Assembly: GCA_020201075.1 (NCBI GenBank)
Contig: JAIVHL010000128.1
Coordinates: forward strand, 1-37,407
Direction: 5' to 3'
DNA length: 37,407 nucleotides
Origin: Halomonas sp.
GTDB taxonomy: Bacteria; Pseudomonadota; Gammaproteobacteria; Pseudomonadales; Halomonadaceae
How positions within the stretch are numbered: position 1 is the stretch's first letter; every line of letters starts with the position of its first letter. The translations under genes and the position numbers were made by a program. The notes under the pieces were generated by a model, which had not been told where the DNA came from, made no database searches, and worked only from the letters and a program-made list of their open reading frames with translations. Positions 18,065-27,782 of the stretch are shown piece by piece.

Positions 18065-20101
18065 GTGACTACGCACCGACACACGCAAGACATGAGTGCA
18101 ACGCCTGCGGCCGACGAAAAGCTCGATGGCCTTTGCCAAAAACTGGACCAGGCAGTCAGTCTGCTGGCTAACGCCCCGAAGTTTGCAAGACCCGGCAAGC
18201 TGCCAAGGGTGCTCGACACCGCCCGCCGGGTGCTACTCCTGGAAGGCGGTGCCGCCGCCATCGAGGCCCGCGCCCAGGCCTATGAAAAGGCTGGGGTCTT
18301 TGCAGGCTCCGACTGGCAGACTCCCCAATACCTAGTGCCCTCGCTGACGACCCACTCCCTCAAGAGCGCCGATCCCAATCTGGTCGCGATTGAGGCGCTG
18401 AGCGAGCTGCGCCTGCTGGCCGTGGCAAAGGGGGAGTATCTGCATGACCAGATCTCGGCCGAACAGGCCCACCACTACCTGACCCAGGTAATGGCGATCA
18501 ATCTATGGCTGTTGTTTGGCGCACCCAGCGAGGCTGAGCGCGAGACTCAAGGCCGCCTGGCTCAGATTCCCCGCCATCTGTTCCAGCATCTGGCCGAGCG
18601 CATCGGCTACGAGCACATCATCGACCGGCTGATCGACGAGATCTGGCGCATCCTGCATCAGCGCCCCATCCAGGTTGAACCGGTCAAGACAATGATCACC
18701 CAGATCGCCATCTGCCAGGCCAATCCAGAGATCGATCTGGGTATCAGCGGCCAGGGCGCCGACCGCCTGGTCAGCTCGCTGTTCGGCCCTACCCGGGCCT
18801 GCCGCGAGGATCCCGGCATCGAGATCTATCGTGAACGGCTTTCCAGCATGGACGGCGCCGCGCTCCAGGGAGAGGCCACCGGCTTCGCCCGGGCCATGCA
18901 CGACACCGGGCTGGTCTCGGCCTATCATCCGGTGCTGCTGCGACACCTGTTGGATCACAGCGATCACCTGGTGGCCGAAGCGCTGGGACTCTCGGCCACC
19001 GGTCGCGATTGCCTGCTCTGCTACCGCGAGCTGGTCTCGGCGCTGATCCGCGGCGGCGTGCATCCATCCACGCCCCAAGCCGTCTTTGGCCTGGCACTGA
19101 TGCTGGAGCGCGGCATTCTCTACCAGCCGCCGGTAGCCCCGGCAATGTGGCGCCAGATGAGCCTGACGCTCACAGAATGGTCCCAGGCACGGCTCAACAC
19201 CGCCTTCGGTGAGGCGATCTCGCCCAGGGCAAGGCTGCTCGAGGGGGTGCTGTGCATGCTAGGTCAGCCGCTGGGCGTGGGTCAGGGCAACAACCCCACC
19301 TGCCAGTCGGCTCGGGCCCTCTCCATGTGGGCCTACAACGACCCCGACTACCTGCTGCAGATGGTGGCCTGGGCAGCCCGCGACGACGAGATCATCATGC
19401 ACTTCGAGGGTCAGCCGATCTCCTCGATGGAGAGCAGCGGCGGCGTGGCCAAGAACCTGCCCATGGACCTCGACCCGGTATCGCTGATCGTGGTGCCCCA
19501 CCTGGATCGTATCTATGCCGAGATGGGCCGACGTTGCAACGGTCGCGAGGGTGACCCTCACCGCTGGGTCAACCCCGAGTTCCACGGATGGTGGTCCGGC
19601 CGGGGCTTTCGCATCAACGTCGACGTGGCCACGGGCAAGCTTCACGAGCTGGACACCTTCCTGCGCCACTTCTACGCCAGCTACCACCCCTACTACAACG
19701 GCAATCAGCCGCTGATTCACCCTCAGCCGGCGGGCATCGCGGTGACCGACAGCGCCGCTCGCTTCATCGGCTGGCACGCCATCACCGTGCTGCGCGTATC
19801 GCTGGATCCTTCCGATGTGATGCGGGTTTATTTCTACAACCCCAACAACGACAGCGGCCAGGACTGGGGCGACGATATCAAGGTCAGCACCGCCGACCAC
19901 GGCGAGCGCGCTGGCGAGGCCTCACTGCCCTTCGATCAGTTCGCCTCACGTCTTTACATCTTCCATTACGACCCGCTGGAGCCCGGCGAGTTGGCCCAGG
20001 TCACTCAGGAGGAGCTCGATGTGGTGATCGGCCACATCCACCGCAGCTGGGGAGCGGACAGAATCCCGCCGGCCGACCTGCAGGCCGATGAAGGTCTCTA
20101 G
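18065..20101 (+). CDS. Large uncharacterised protein, possible papain-like Cys/His/Asn fold in the C-terminal half; GTG start
   Basis: 678-aa ORF with aaggag SD 5 nt upstream of the GTG at 18065. Candidate motifs GQGNNPTCQSARALSMWA, FIGWHAITVLRV, VYFYNPNNDSGQDWG. 45 bp downstream of the ATP-grasp gene, same strand. Confidence 0.7.
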   Translation: MTTHRHTQDMSATPAADEKLDGLCQKLDQAVSLLANAPKFARPGKLPRVLDTARRVLLLEGGAAAIEARAQAYEKAGVFAGSDWQTPQYLVPSLTTHSLKSADPNLVAIEALSELRLLAVAKGEYLHDQISAEQAHHYLTQVMAINLWLLFGAPSEAERETQGRLAQIPRHLFQHLAERIGYEHIIDRLIDEIWRILHQRPIQVEPVKTMITQIAICQANPEIDLGISGQGADRLVSSLFGPTRACREDPGIEIYRERLSSMDGAALQGEATGFARAMHDTGLVSAYHPVLLRHLLDHSDHLVAEALGLSATGRDCLLCYRELVSALIRGGVHPSTPQAVFGLALMLERGILYQPPVAPAMWRQMSLTLTEWSQARLNTAFGEAISPRARLLEGVLCMLGQPLGVGQGNNPTCQSARALSMWAYNDPDYLLQMVAWAARDDEIIMHFEGQPISSMESSGGVAKNLPMDLDPVSLIVVPHLDRIYAEMGRRCNGREGDPHRWVNPEFHGWWSGRGFRINVDVATGKLHELDTFLRHFYASYHPYYNGNQPLIHPQPAGIAVTDSAARFIGWHAITVLRVSLDPSDVMRVYFYNPNNDSGQDWGDDIKVSTADHGERAGEASLPFDQFASRLYIFHYDPLEPGELAQVTQEELDVVIGHIHRSWGADRIPPADLQADEGL

Positions 20102-20106
20102 GCGAT

Positions 20107-20883
20107 ATGCCACGCCTCGATCAGTTGCTTGTTACCCGCGGACTGGCTCGCTCGCGCACCCGAGCCCAGCGGCTAATTCGTTATGGGCGAGTTAGCCTGG
20201 CAGGCGGCGGCCGCGTGCTCACCAAGCCCGGAGAGAAACTGCCGGAGGACACTCATCTGGCAGTGGCGGAGGAGCCCGAGGAGCGCTACGTGTCCCGGGC
20301 GGGGCTCAAGCTCGAGGCGCTGATCGAGGCGCTGGGCCTGGATCTGACGGGCAAGCTGGTCCTCGACGTGGGGCAATCCACCGGCGGCTTCACCGACTGC
20401 GCCCTGGCCCACGGCGCTCGCCACGTGATCGGCGTGGAGGTGGGCCACGATCAACTCGATTCAAGCCTGCGCCAAGACTCCCGAGTGACCTGCCTGGAGG
20501 GGCTTAACGCCCGGGCCATGGCCGGTGACCCGCGACTATGTGAGGCTCTTGCCGCACAGGGCGCTGCGGGTCCAGGTCTTGCCGTCATGGATGTTTCCTT
20601 TATCTCTCAGACCCTGATCCTGCCAGAGCTCGCCGCCCTGCTGCTGCCCGGCGGTGAACTGGCCAGCCTGGTCAAGCCGCAATTCGAGGTGGGGCCTCGC
20701 GGAGTCAACGCCCGGGGCCTGGTCAATGACCCCGCCCGCTACGTTGAAGTGGAAGAGAGAATTCGCGCCTGCTGCCTCGCCGTAGGACTGTCGATCCACC
20801 ACTGGCGGGAAAGCCCCTTGCTTGGCGGCGACGGCAACCGCGAGTTTCTGCTCTATGCCGTTCGGGAGGCCCCACCGGCCTGA
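20107..20883 (+). CDS. tlyA: TlyA family rRNA (cytidine-2'-O)-methyltransferase (S4 plus FtsJ-like domain)
   Basis: MPRLDQLLVTRGLARSRTRAQRLIRYGRVSLAGG (S4), YVSRAGLKLEALIEAL, LVLDVGQSTGGFTDCALAHGARHVIGVEVG. Confidence 0.92.
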   Translation: MPRLDQLLVTRGLARSRTRAQRLIRYGRVSLAGGGRVLTKPGEKLPEDTHLAVAEEPEERYVSRAGLKLEALIEALGLDLTGKLVLDVGQSTGGFTDCALAHGARHVIGVEVGHDQLDSSLRQDSRVTCLEGLNARAMAGDPRLCEALAAQGAAGPGLAVMDVSFISQTLILPELAALLLPGGELASLVKPQFEVGPRGVNARGLVNDPARYVEVEERIRACCLAVGLSIHHWRESPLLGGDGNREFLLYAVREAPPA

Positions 20884-20895
20884 GTTCACCTTATG

Positions 20896-23800
20896 TCAGC
20901 GCCCATCACCTCCCCCGCCACTGTCGCCGGGATCGACTTCACCCGGATCCCCCTCGGCCCCGGGAGGCGGATTCGCCAAAGCGGGCTCCTTTGAAGGCAC
21001 CACGCGCTGGACCCGCGCGGCCTGCCCGCCGGGGCGATGCAGCCAGACGTCGAGCTGGTTGAAGGCGATATCGACGTCATGCTCGGCGAACAACTCGCCC
21101 ACTCGACAGTTGATCTCGTCGGTGGCGTAGAGGCGGTCGCCCAGGGAGTTGACGAAGATCCGAAGCTCGAAGTTCAGGGTACTCTCACCGTAGTCCATGA
21201 ATAACACCAGAGGCTCGGGGTCGGCCAGCACCCGGGCGTTTTCGTCGGCGGCCTGGCGCAGCAGACGATGAACCAGCCGATGGTCTGACCCGTAGGCCAC
21301 GCCGAAGCTCAGCACCACTCGGGTGACCGTGTCCGACAGTGACCAGTTAATCAGTTGGTCGGTGACAAAGGTCTTGTTGGGAATGATGATTTCCTTGCGG
21401 TCGAAGTCGGTCACCGTTGTGGCACGAATACGGATCTTGCTCACCGTGCCGGTCAGATTGCCCAGTGTCACGGTGTCGCCGATGCGCACCGGGCGCTCGA
21501 AGAGGATGATCAGGCCCGACACGAAGTTGGCAAAGATCTCCTGCAGGCCGAAGCCCAGCCCCACGCTCAGCGCGGCCACCAGCCATTGCAGCTTGTCCCA
21601 GGAGACGCCGAGCGTGCCTAGAGACGAGACCAGGCCGGTGCCCACAATGGTGTAGGAGAGCAGCGAGGTAATGGCATAGGCGCTGCCCTGCTTCATCTCC
21701 AGACGCGACAGCACCATGACCTCGAGAAGGCCCGGCAGGTTACGGGCCATCATTAGCGTCAGCCCGATGATCAGCAGCGCGGTGAAGATATCGGCCACCG
21801 ACAGGGTGTTGCCAACCAGGTCGCCGCCTTCCAACTCGTCAGTTTCCCAGATCGCTACCTGTTCCAGATAACTCAGCACCGTCAGCAGGTCCGACCAGAC
21901 CAGGTAGAGCAGGAACACGAAGCCGATCAGCAGCATCAGTTTGGAGAGACGCAGCGACTGCTGGTTGATCTGGTCCATGTCCAGCGGCGGCTCTTCCACC
22001 ACCTCCTGCCCCCCGTCGGCCACCTCCTGAGCATGAGCCCGGCGCCTGGCCAGGGCCCGCTTGAAGGCCAACCGGCGTGCCGCTACCGCCAGACCACGCA
22101 CCACCGACGCCTCCACCAGGATCCACAGCCCCAATAGATAGAGGGTGAGCACAAAGCGCCCCACCAGGCTCAGCGCCGTGTATTCATAGCCGGCCACGAT
22201 CAGCCCGACCAGCACCAGGGGAACAGCGGCCATGGCTAGCCCCAGCACCAGGCGAAACAGCCGCACGCCGAAGTAGGGCGCATGGGCCAGGATCAGGCGG
22301 GCCTGCAGAAAGCTCATGGCCAGCAAACCCGTGACCAGCAGGCCCAGCGCTACCGGGCGGTGGTTAAGTCCAAAGTCGGTATCTCGCGCCAGAGTGGCGA
22401 TCACCAGTACCGGCACCAGGGCCAGTCCCAGCCAGCCGAGCAGCCAATGGAGACGTGCGGTGTAGTCCGCTGGCCAGTAGAAGTGCTTGGTGGCTACGCC
22501 GTCCAGGACCAACAGGCGTCGCCCCCAGGCAATCACTGCCCAGGCCAGCGAGAGCTGCAGGGCGGCCAGGCCCAGGCCGTGAGATATCCCCTCATTGCCC
22601 GCCAGCAATCCGCTGCCAGCGGCTGCCAGGATCAGGGGCCCGGGAATCGCCAGGGGGACATTCAACAACACTGCCCGGGGCGTGTGCAGCTGGGTATCGC
22701 TGCGCAGACGCCCAACCTGCTCATGCAGCGTCGCCAGACGGGCCTTGACCCGCCGGCGACTCAGCATCAGCCCGATCGCCACCAGTAACAGGGGCACGCT
22801 CGCCAGGGCACCGGCGTTGGGCAGGCGCCAATGCACCGGCAGCACCTGGCGCCACTCCCCCTCCTGCCACTCAAGCACAAGATTTTTGGGCAGCTGGCGC
22901 GCCCATGCCAGATCGAGCGGCCGAGTGTTGGCCACCCAGAAGAGCTGCTCGTCGATGGTCGCGCGCAGCTCGCGCGACGTCTCGAGCAGCTGCTGCTGGT
23001 TGAGCTGCATCTCGATGGCCGAACTCAGCAGAGTGCCATAGGTCTGCTCCAGGCGATCCACCAGCTCGCGGCGAGACTGGTAGAGACGCTGAAGGGAATC
23101 GACCAGGGCATCACTGACCTCGACACCGGCCTCTTCCAGGCGCTGTTTGGCCAGGCGCTCACCCTGGCGCAGCTCATCGCGTTGGCGCACCAAATCGAAT
23201 TGGCGCAGGCGCAGATCGGCGATCTCGTCCTGGAGGTTACGTCGCGATGCCACCTGGGGCAGCGAGCGGCGCTGCTCGCGAAGAATCCGCGACAGCAGAA
23301 TGCTGCCGCGGATCGCCTCGATCTGTTCGTTGAGGCTGCGCTGCAACTGTCGGACATAATCGAGCTGGCTACGCACCACCAGGCTCTCGCGCACCAGCGC
23401 ACTGCTTCGGTCGTTGGTTCTCAGCAGCTCAAGGCTGAGATCGCGATTGATCTGCTGGGCACGCTCGAGAACCGGGTGCCCTGCCTCGAGCAGCGGGTCG
23501 TCCCTGACGGCATCGGCGATGGCCTGCTCCGAAGCCAGGCGCCGCTTGCGCTCGATGACATTCTGCAGCACAGAGAGCTCCGACTCTTGCCGGGCGATCT
23601 GTTGGGTCATGAGGTCGCGGCGCTGCTGGTCGAGCTCGCGCAGGCGAGCGTTGGTAGTCAGCTCACGCTGATGAAACAGCAAGGTGAGCTCGGCCAGACG
23701 ACGCTCCACCCGTTGCTGCCAGAGCCGAGGGTCTTCGCTGGGAAGATCACGGTTCTCGAGTTCTTCCTGAGCGCGACGCGCCCTCTCCACCGCCTGCATG

Positions 23801-24348
23801 GCCTCGGAGATCGCATGCTGGGCGCGCTCCGGCAGAGTCTGGGACGAAAGCAATTGGGCGTTGACTTCGGCCAGACGATCCTGCATCCGCTGAAGCTCGA
23901 TCACCGACTCCTGCTGGCGCTGTTCCAGCTCATCCAGGGATAGGTCGTCCAGACCGGTGGCCGACAGGTCCCGGGCCGCCTCCTCCTCTGCTCGCAGCTC
24001 TCGCTCCAGGCGCAGCAGTTCTGAAGGGGCCCGCTCGACGCGTGCTTCAAGAGCCTCAATACGCTTTTCCATCTCTTCCAGAGAGGCCAGGGAGGACAGC
24101 GTCTCTTCCAGCAGTTCTTTCTCGCCAAGCTGAGCGGTACTGAGGCTCTCACCCTCTACGGGAGCCAAGGCATCGAGCCGCGCCTCTACGTCACCGCGCT
24201 CCGGCAGGCTCACTTCTGCACGTGCCGGCTGCACAACGGCCATCAACAGCAGGGCCATCAGCAGCAGGGCTAAAAGCACCAGGGCAGGCCATCCCCAGCG
24301 GCTCGCTCCCCCCCTACCCATGGGGCATACCCTTGCAGATTTCGCCAC
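20896..24348 (-). CDS. mscK: Mechanosensitive channel MscK/KefA family protein
   Basis: 1150 aa: signal peptide, long periplasmic coiled coil, multi-TM region, MscS domain (LQWLVAALSVGLGFGLQEIFANFVSGLIILFERPVRIGDTVTLGNLTGTVSKIRIRATTVTDFDRKEIIIPNKTFVTDQLINWSL). Confidence 0.92.
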   Translation of the reverse strand: MAKSARVCPMGRGGASRWGWPALVLLALLLMALLLMAVVQPARAEVSLPERGDVEARLDALAPVEGESLSTAQLGEKELLEETLSSLASLEEMEKRIEALEARVERAPSELLRLERELRAEEEAARDLSATGLDDLSLDELEQRQQESVIELQRMQDRLAEVNAQLLSSQTLPERAQHAISEAMQAVERARRAQEELENRDLPSEDPRLWQQRVERRLAELTLLFHQRELTTNARLRELDQQRRDLMTQQIARQESELSVLQNVIERKRRLASEQAIADAVRDDPLLEAGHPVLERAQQINRDLSLELLRTNDRSSALVRESLVVRSQLDYVRQLQRSLNEQIEAIRGSILLSRILREQRRSLPQVASRRNLQDEIADLRLRQFDLVRQRDELRQGERLAKQRLEEAGVEVSDALVDSLQRLYQSRRELVDRLEQTYGTLLSSAIEMQLNQQQLLETSRELRATIDEQLFWVANTRPLDLAWARQLPKNLVLEWQEGEWRQVLPVHWRLPNAGALASVPLLLVAIGLMLSRRRVKARLATLHEQVGRLRSDTQLHTPRAVLLNVPLAIPGPLILAAAGSGLLAGNEGISHGLGLAALQLSLAWAVIAWGRRLLVLDGVATKHFYWPADYTARLHWLLGWLGLALVPVLVIATLARDTDFGLNHRPVALGLLVTGLLAMSFLQARLILAHAPYFGVRLFRLVLGLAMAAVPLVLVGLIVAGYEYTALSLVGRFVLTLYLLGLWILVEASVVRGLAVAARRLAFKRALARRRAHAQEVADGGQEVVEEPPLDMDQINQQSLRLSKLMLLIGFVFLLYLVWSDLLTVLSYLEQVAIWETDELEGGDLVGNTLSVADIFTALLIIGLTLMMARNLPGLLEVMVLSRLEMKQGSAYAITSLLSYTIVGTGLVSSLGTLGVSWDKLQWLVAALSVGLGFGLQEIFANFVSGLIILFERPVRIGDTVTLGNLTGTVSKIRIRATTVTDFDRKEIIIPNKTFVTDQLINWSLSDTVTRVVLSFGVAYGSDHRLVHRLLRQAADENARVLADPEPLVLFMDYGESTLNFELRIFVNSLGDRLYATDEINCRVGELFAEHDVDIAFNQLDVWLHRPGGQAARVQRVVPSKEPALANPPPGAEGDPGEVDPGDSGGGGDGR

Positions 24349-24506
24349 AGCCTACCTCGCTTGCAAAACATATTGATCACTACTAATTCTCTTCCCCTGC
24401 GACAGGCATGGCAATCACCTTCCCCGTCAGGGTCCCACGCTGTTGACTTGACCGCCGGGCGTGGTAGAACGACTGTCTGAATCCCCATTGTCTTCCGGAT
24501 CTCCCC

Positions 24507-25592
24507 ATGACCTCGCTGAACCGCTCTGCCATTCTCGCCGGCGCAAGCCTGGCACTGTTGCTGCTCGCAGGTGTAACGCAGGCTGATACTCAGCAACTTC
24601 GGCAGAGTGACGGCAGCACCACCGGAGCCGGCGTCGGAGAAAGCGCCGCGGACCGCGGCGCCATTCAGGCCCGCATCCGGGCACTCAACGCGGAGCTCGA
24701 GTCGTTGCAGAGCGAGCTTCAAGCGCTGCCCGAAGACGGCGTCATCCAGTCCGAAACGATCCCAACCAACGAGGTCGCGGCTCTGCAGGCCCGTGAGCGT
24801 CGTGAGTTTGAGCTCGAGTCCCGCCGCAACCCCTTTTCCATTACCACCTATCGGCGCAACTATCTCTTCCCCGCCAGCTACACGACCAACCCCAACCGGG
24901 AAGCATTCCAGGACATTTCCTCTGAAAACGGTCCCGACAACATCGAGTTGAAGTTCCAGTTCAGCGCCAAGGTCAGCCTGGTCGATGGGCTGCTCGGCGA
25001 CACCGGCGACCTCTACTTTGCCTACACCCAGCGCAGCTGGTGGCAGGCGTACAACACCGACTCATCATCGCCTTTTCGCGAGACTAACTATGAGCCGGAA
25101 ATCTTCATGAATTTCGACAACGCCTGGCAGGCCCTGGGCTGGACCAATGTGCGTAACCGCCTGGCGCTGAACCATACCTCCAACGGTCGCTCCGCTCCGC
25201 TCTCGCGCAGCTGGAACCGGGTCTACCTCGAGAGCATCTTCCAGCGCGGCGACTGGGCCTTCAGCCTGGCCCCCCATTGGCGCATACCGGAGTCTGAGGG
25301 CGAGGATGATAACCCTGACATCGAGCGCTACATGGGCTACGGCGATGCCACCATCGCCCGGCGCTTCGGCGACAACGAGCTGAGCCTGCTTTGGCGGGGC
25401 AATCCCAGCGCGGGCAATATGGGTACCCAGGTGGACTACTCTTGGCCGCTGTTCAGCGGCAATGTCCGCGGCCACGTTCAGTACTACTACGGCCATGGCG
25501 AGAGCATGGTCGACTACGATCATCGCAACCATCGTCTGAGCCTGGGTTTCAGCCTCAATCCATTGTTCAGCGGCGGCAGCATGACCCGTTGA
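24507..25592 (+). CDS. pldA: Outer membrane phospholipase A
   Basis: NPFSITTYRRNYLFPASY, ELKFQFSAKVSL, YFAYTQRSWWQAYN, SSPFRETNYEPEIF, ALNHTSNGRSAPLSRSWNRVYLE (His/Ser active-site region). Confidence 0.92.
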   Translation: MTSLNRSAILAGASLALLLLAGVTQADTQQLRQSDGSTTGAGVGESAADRGAIQARIRALNAELESLQSELQALPEDGVIQSETIPTNEVAALQARERREFELESRRNPFSITTYRRNYLFPASYTTNPNREAFQDISSENGPDNIELKFQFSAKVSLVDGLLGDTGDLYFAYTQRSWWQAYNTDSSSPFRETNYEPEIFMNFDNAWQALGWTNVRNRLALNHTSNGRSAPLSRSWNRVYLESIFQRGDWAFSLAPHWRIPESEGEDDNPDIERYMGYGDATIARRFGDNELSLLWRGNPSAGNMGTQVDYSWPLFSGNVRGHVQYYYGHGESMVDYDHRNHRLSLGFSLNPLFSGGSMTR

Positions 25593-25697
25593 TGCTGATC
25601 TCGATCAAGCCGACTTCGGTCCAGGCCGCCGCAGCCGTGGCAAGCGCTGCGTCGACTGCTATGCTAGTCCTGTCATTCACCGTCAGAGGAAGACCCA

Positions 25698-26030
25698 ATG
25701 GCTAATCGTACCCCGCATACTCAAGATTCTACCCAGCAGCTAAAGGATGATCTGCACCATCTCACCCAGACCGTCGAGGAACTGGTCAACGCCACGGCCG
25801 ATGACTCCCGAAGCAATATCAAGGAGCTGCGCGACCGCGCCGAGAAACGCCTGAAGGAGACTCGGGACCGTCTCGAGGATCGCGGCGAGCGCCTTTATGG
25901 CGAGGCCCGGGAAACCGTTGAGCACCAGGTCGACGCCGTCGATCGCTACGTCCACGACAACACCTGGACCAGCATCGGCATCGGCGCCGCGCTGGGTATT
26001 GTCGTCGGCATGCTGATCGGGCGTCGCTGA
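25698..26030 (+). CDS. DUF883 family protein (ElaB/YqjD-like)
   Basis: Helical N-terminus; YVHDNTWTSIGIGAALGIVVGMLIGRR C-terminal anchor. Confidence 0.9.
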   Translation: MANRTPHTQDSTQQLKDDLHHLTQTVEELVNATADDSRSNIKELRDRAEKRLKETRDRLEDRGERLYGEARETVEHQVDAVDRYVHDNTWTSIGIGAALGIVVGMLIGRR

Positions 26031-26437
26031 TGGCGGAAAGCCAGGGACCGGCACAGCGTCTGTTCACCGCCGCCCGGCGCCTGCTGGGTAGCCTGTTGGC
26101 CACCGGCGAGACGCGCTTGCGTCTTGTCGTGGTGGAGCTCGAGGAGGAGCGGGTCCGGCTGGTGGGCCTGCTGCTGATTGTAGGGCTCAGCCTGATTCTA
26201 TTGATGCTCGGCATCGGGGTACTGGCTACCCTGGTGATCGCCGCCTTTTGGGACAGCTATCGGCTGACCGCCATCGGCGTCAGCGCCGGCGTGCTGCTGG
26301 GCGGCGGCGTGCTGCTGGCGCTGCGGGCGCTGCAGCTGGCCAAGCGGCGCACGTTGCTGGCCAGCACGTTGAAGCACCTGGCTACCGACCGCGAGTTGGT
26401 CGAGCAGGACCGCCTGGAGGAACGTCATGAGCGCTGA
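26030..26437 (+). CDS. Phage holin family / YqjE-like membrane protein
   Basis: Two TM segments, position immediately after the DUF883 gene; RLLGSLLATGETRLRLVVVELEEERVRL. Confidence 0.85.
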   Translation: MAESQGPAQRLFTAARRLLGSLLATGETRLRLVVVELEEERVRLVGLLLIVGLSLILLMLGIGVLATLVIAAFWDSYRLTAIGVSAGVLLGGGVLLALRALQLAKRRTLLASTLKHLATDRELVEQDRLEERHER

Positions 26438-26747
26438 TTCCCTATCGCAGCCGCCACGCCGTAGCGAGGTGCCGAAGCTCTCCCGCGGAGAACACAAGGC
26501 GCATTTGGAAGCCAGGATCGAGCAGCAGCGTATCGATATCCTGGTGGAGGCGAGCCGCTACCGCGAAGCAAGCCGCCCCATCGACGAGGGCTGGCAGACG
26601 CTGATGCGTTTCAAAGTGCCGCTCATGGTTCTGGGCGGTGCGCTGCTATTAAAGAGCGCCCGCCACCCGAACACTCTGATGCGGGTCGTCAAGCGGCTGG
26701 CAGCTGGCGGCCTGCTGCTGAGACGCGCTCGTCGCATGCTGCTCTGA
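26427..26747 (+). CDS. YqjK-like family protein
   Basis: Third gene of the yqjDEK-like trio, overlapping start at 26427; basic small protein with hydrophobic stretch. Confidence 0.6.
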   Translation: MSADSLSQPPRRSEVPKLSRGEHKAHLEARIEQQRIDILVEASRYREASRPIDEGWQTLMRFKVPLMVLGGALLLKSARHPNTLMRVVKRLAAGGLLLRRARRMLL

Positions 26748-26751
26748 TTCC

Positions 26752-27252
26752 CTACCCCGTCTCCTCCCCCAGCGCCGAACCCGGTAGGGGCGGCACCGTC
26801 GCCAGCCACTCCGGCACCTGGCCGGCATCGTCGTCCTCTTCGCCCCAAACGCCATTCTCGACCATCAGGACTGCCAAGGACTTCCCCCGGGCCGCCCAGT
26901 GATGGCAGGCATCGCTAAGCAGCTCCAGAAAAATGGCCATGGCCACGCCGTCGGCCGGGGCTGCGGGCACCAGGATCACCCGCGCCTTGCCCGCCTTCCA
27001 GCCGAGTTCCGTCAGACAGTCCCAGGCCGCATCCCAGTTGCGGCCGAAGTGGGCGGGAAAGGCCAGGCTCACCGCCAGGGCATCCAGCAGCGTTTCACGA
27101 TTCCAGCGCCAGGGCGCGGGCAGGCAGTGCCAGCAAAGACCATCGGATTCTCCGAGACCCTGGGCCTGCGATAACGCCACACGATAGATACCGCCATGGA
27201 CGGGGTTGGCCAAAAAAAGCGACAGCGCCTCTCCGGAGGATCTCAAGGTCAT
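26752..27252 (-). CDS. Barstar family ribonuclease inhibitor
   Basis: LLDALAVSLAFPAHFGRNWDAAWDCLTELGW; overlaps the upstream barnase-like gene by 4 bp. Confidence 0.88.
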   Translation of the reverse strand: MTLRSSGEALSLFLANPVHGGIYRVALSQAQGLGESDGLCWHCLPAPWRWNRETLLDALAVSLAFPAHFGRNWDAAWDCLTELGWKAGKARVILVPAAPADGVAMAIFLELLSDACHHWAARGKSLAVLMVENGVWGEEDDDAGQVPEWLATVPPLPGSALGEETG

Positions 27253-27632
27253 CGACGATCCTCCAGCACCCGGAATGAGGCGTAGTGATCATCGGTATAG
27301 TAGAAGATTTCCGGCGGGTTTCCGCCGGTGACGATGCGACGAGCGCCTCGGTGGGACAGCCCCGGGGTCTCGACGGTGTACTCGCGGTAGTAGCCCCGGG
27401 GGCGCTGGGGCAACAGCCGCTCGCGATTATGAAAGGTCGTGGCGTCCTGAGCATGCGGAAAGGGCCCACCCCGCTCGATCAACCGCAGCGTTTCATCAAC
27501 CTGGATCTGGCCCGAAGGGCGCTGTTCAACGGGGGCAGGCTCCCCGGACCCGGATCCGAACCATGACCCCAGCTCCTCGAACTGGGAGAAGCCTAGCAGG
27601 GCCACTAAAGCGATCAGCAGTATCTTCTTCAT
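27249..27632 (-). CDS. Secreted barnase/RNase N1-T1 family ribonuclease
   Basis: Signal peptide MKKILLIALVALLGFS; LPQRPRGYYREYTVETPGLSHRGARRIVTGGNPPEIFYYTDDHYASFRVL retains Glu, Arg and His of the barnase-type active site. Confidence 0.9.
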   Translation of the reverse strand: MKKILLIALVALLGFSQFEELGSWFGSGSGEPAPVEQRPSGQIQVDETLRLIERGGPFPHAQDATTFHNRERLLPQRPRGYYREYTVETPGLSHRGARRIVTGGNPPEIFYYTDDHYASFRVLEDRR

Positions 27633-27782
27633 GGTCTTCTCGAGGCAGATAAACAGGTGTTAGCCATCATGCCGTGAGACGTTGACGCCCACCAGCCGCA
27701 GATGACGCTGACCGCTGGATCGCGCTATGGTGAAAAGCGGCGCTAGGCCACCCGTTGACTCCGATAACGCAAGGACACTGCC

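Noticed and set aside
16664-18139. 491-aa minus-strand ORF antisense to the ATP-grasp gene
   Set aside because: Fully overlaps a gene with clear ATP-grasp motifs; low-complexity His/Gln/Val/Gly-rich translation typical of antisense ORFs in GC-rich genomes
20107-20883. Annotation as hemolysin A
   Set aside because: S4 plus FtsJ-like methyltransferase motifs indicate a TlyA rRNA methyltransferase; hemolysin is a legacy name
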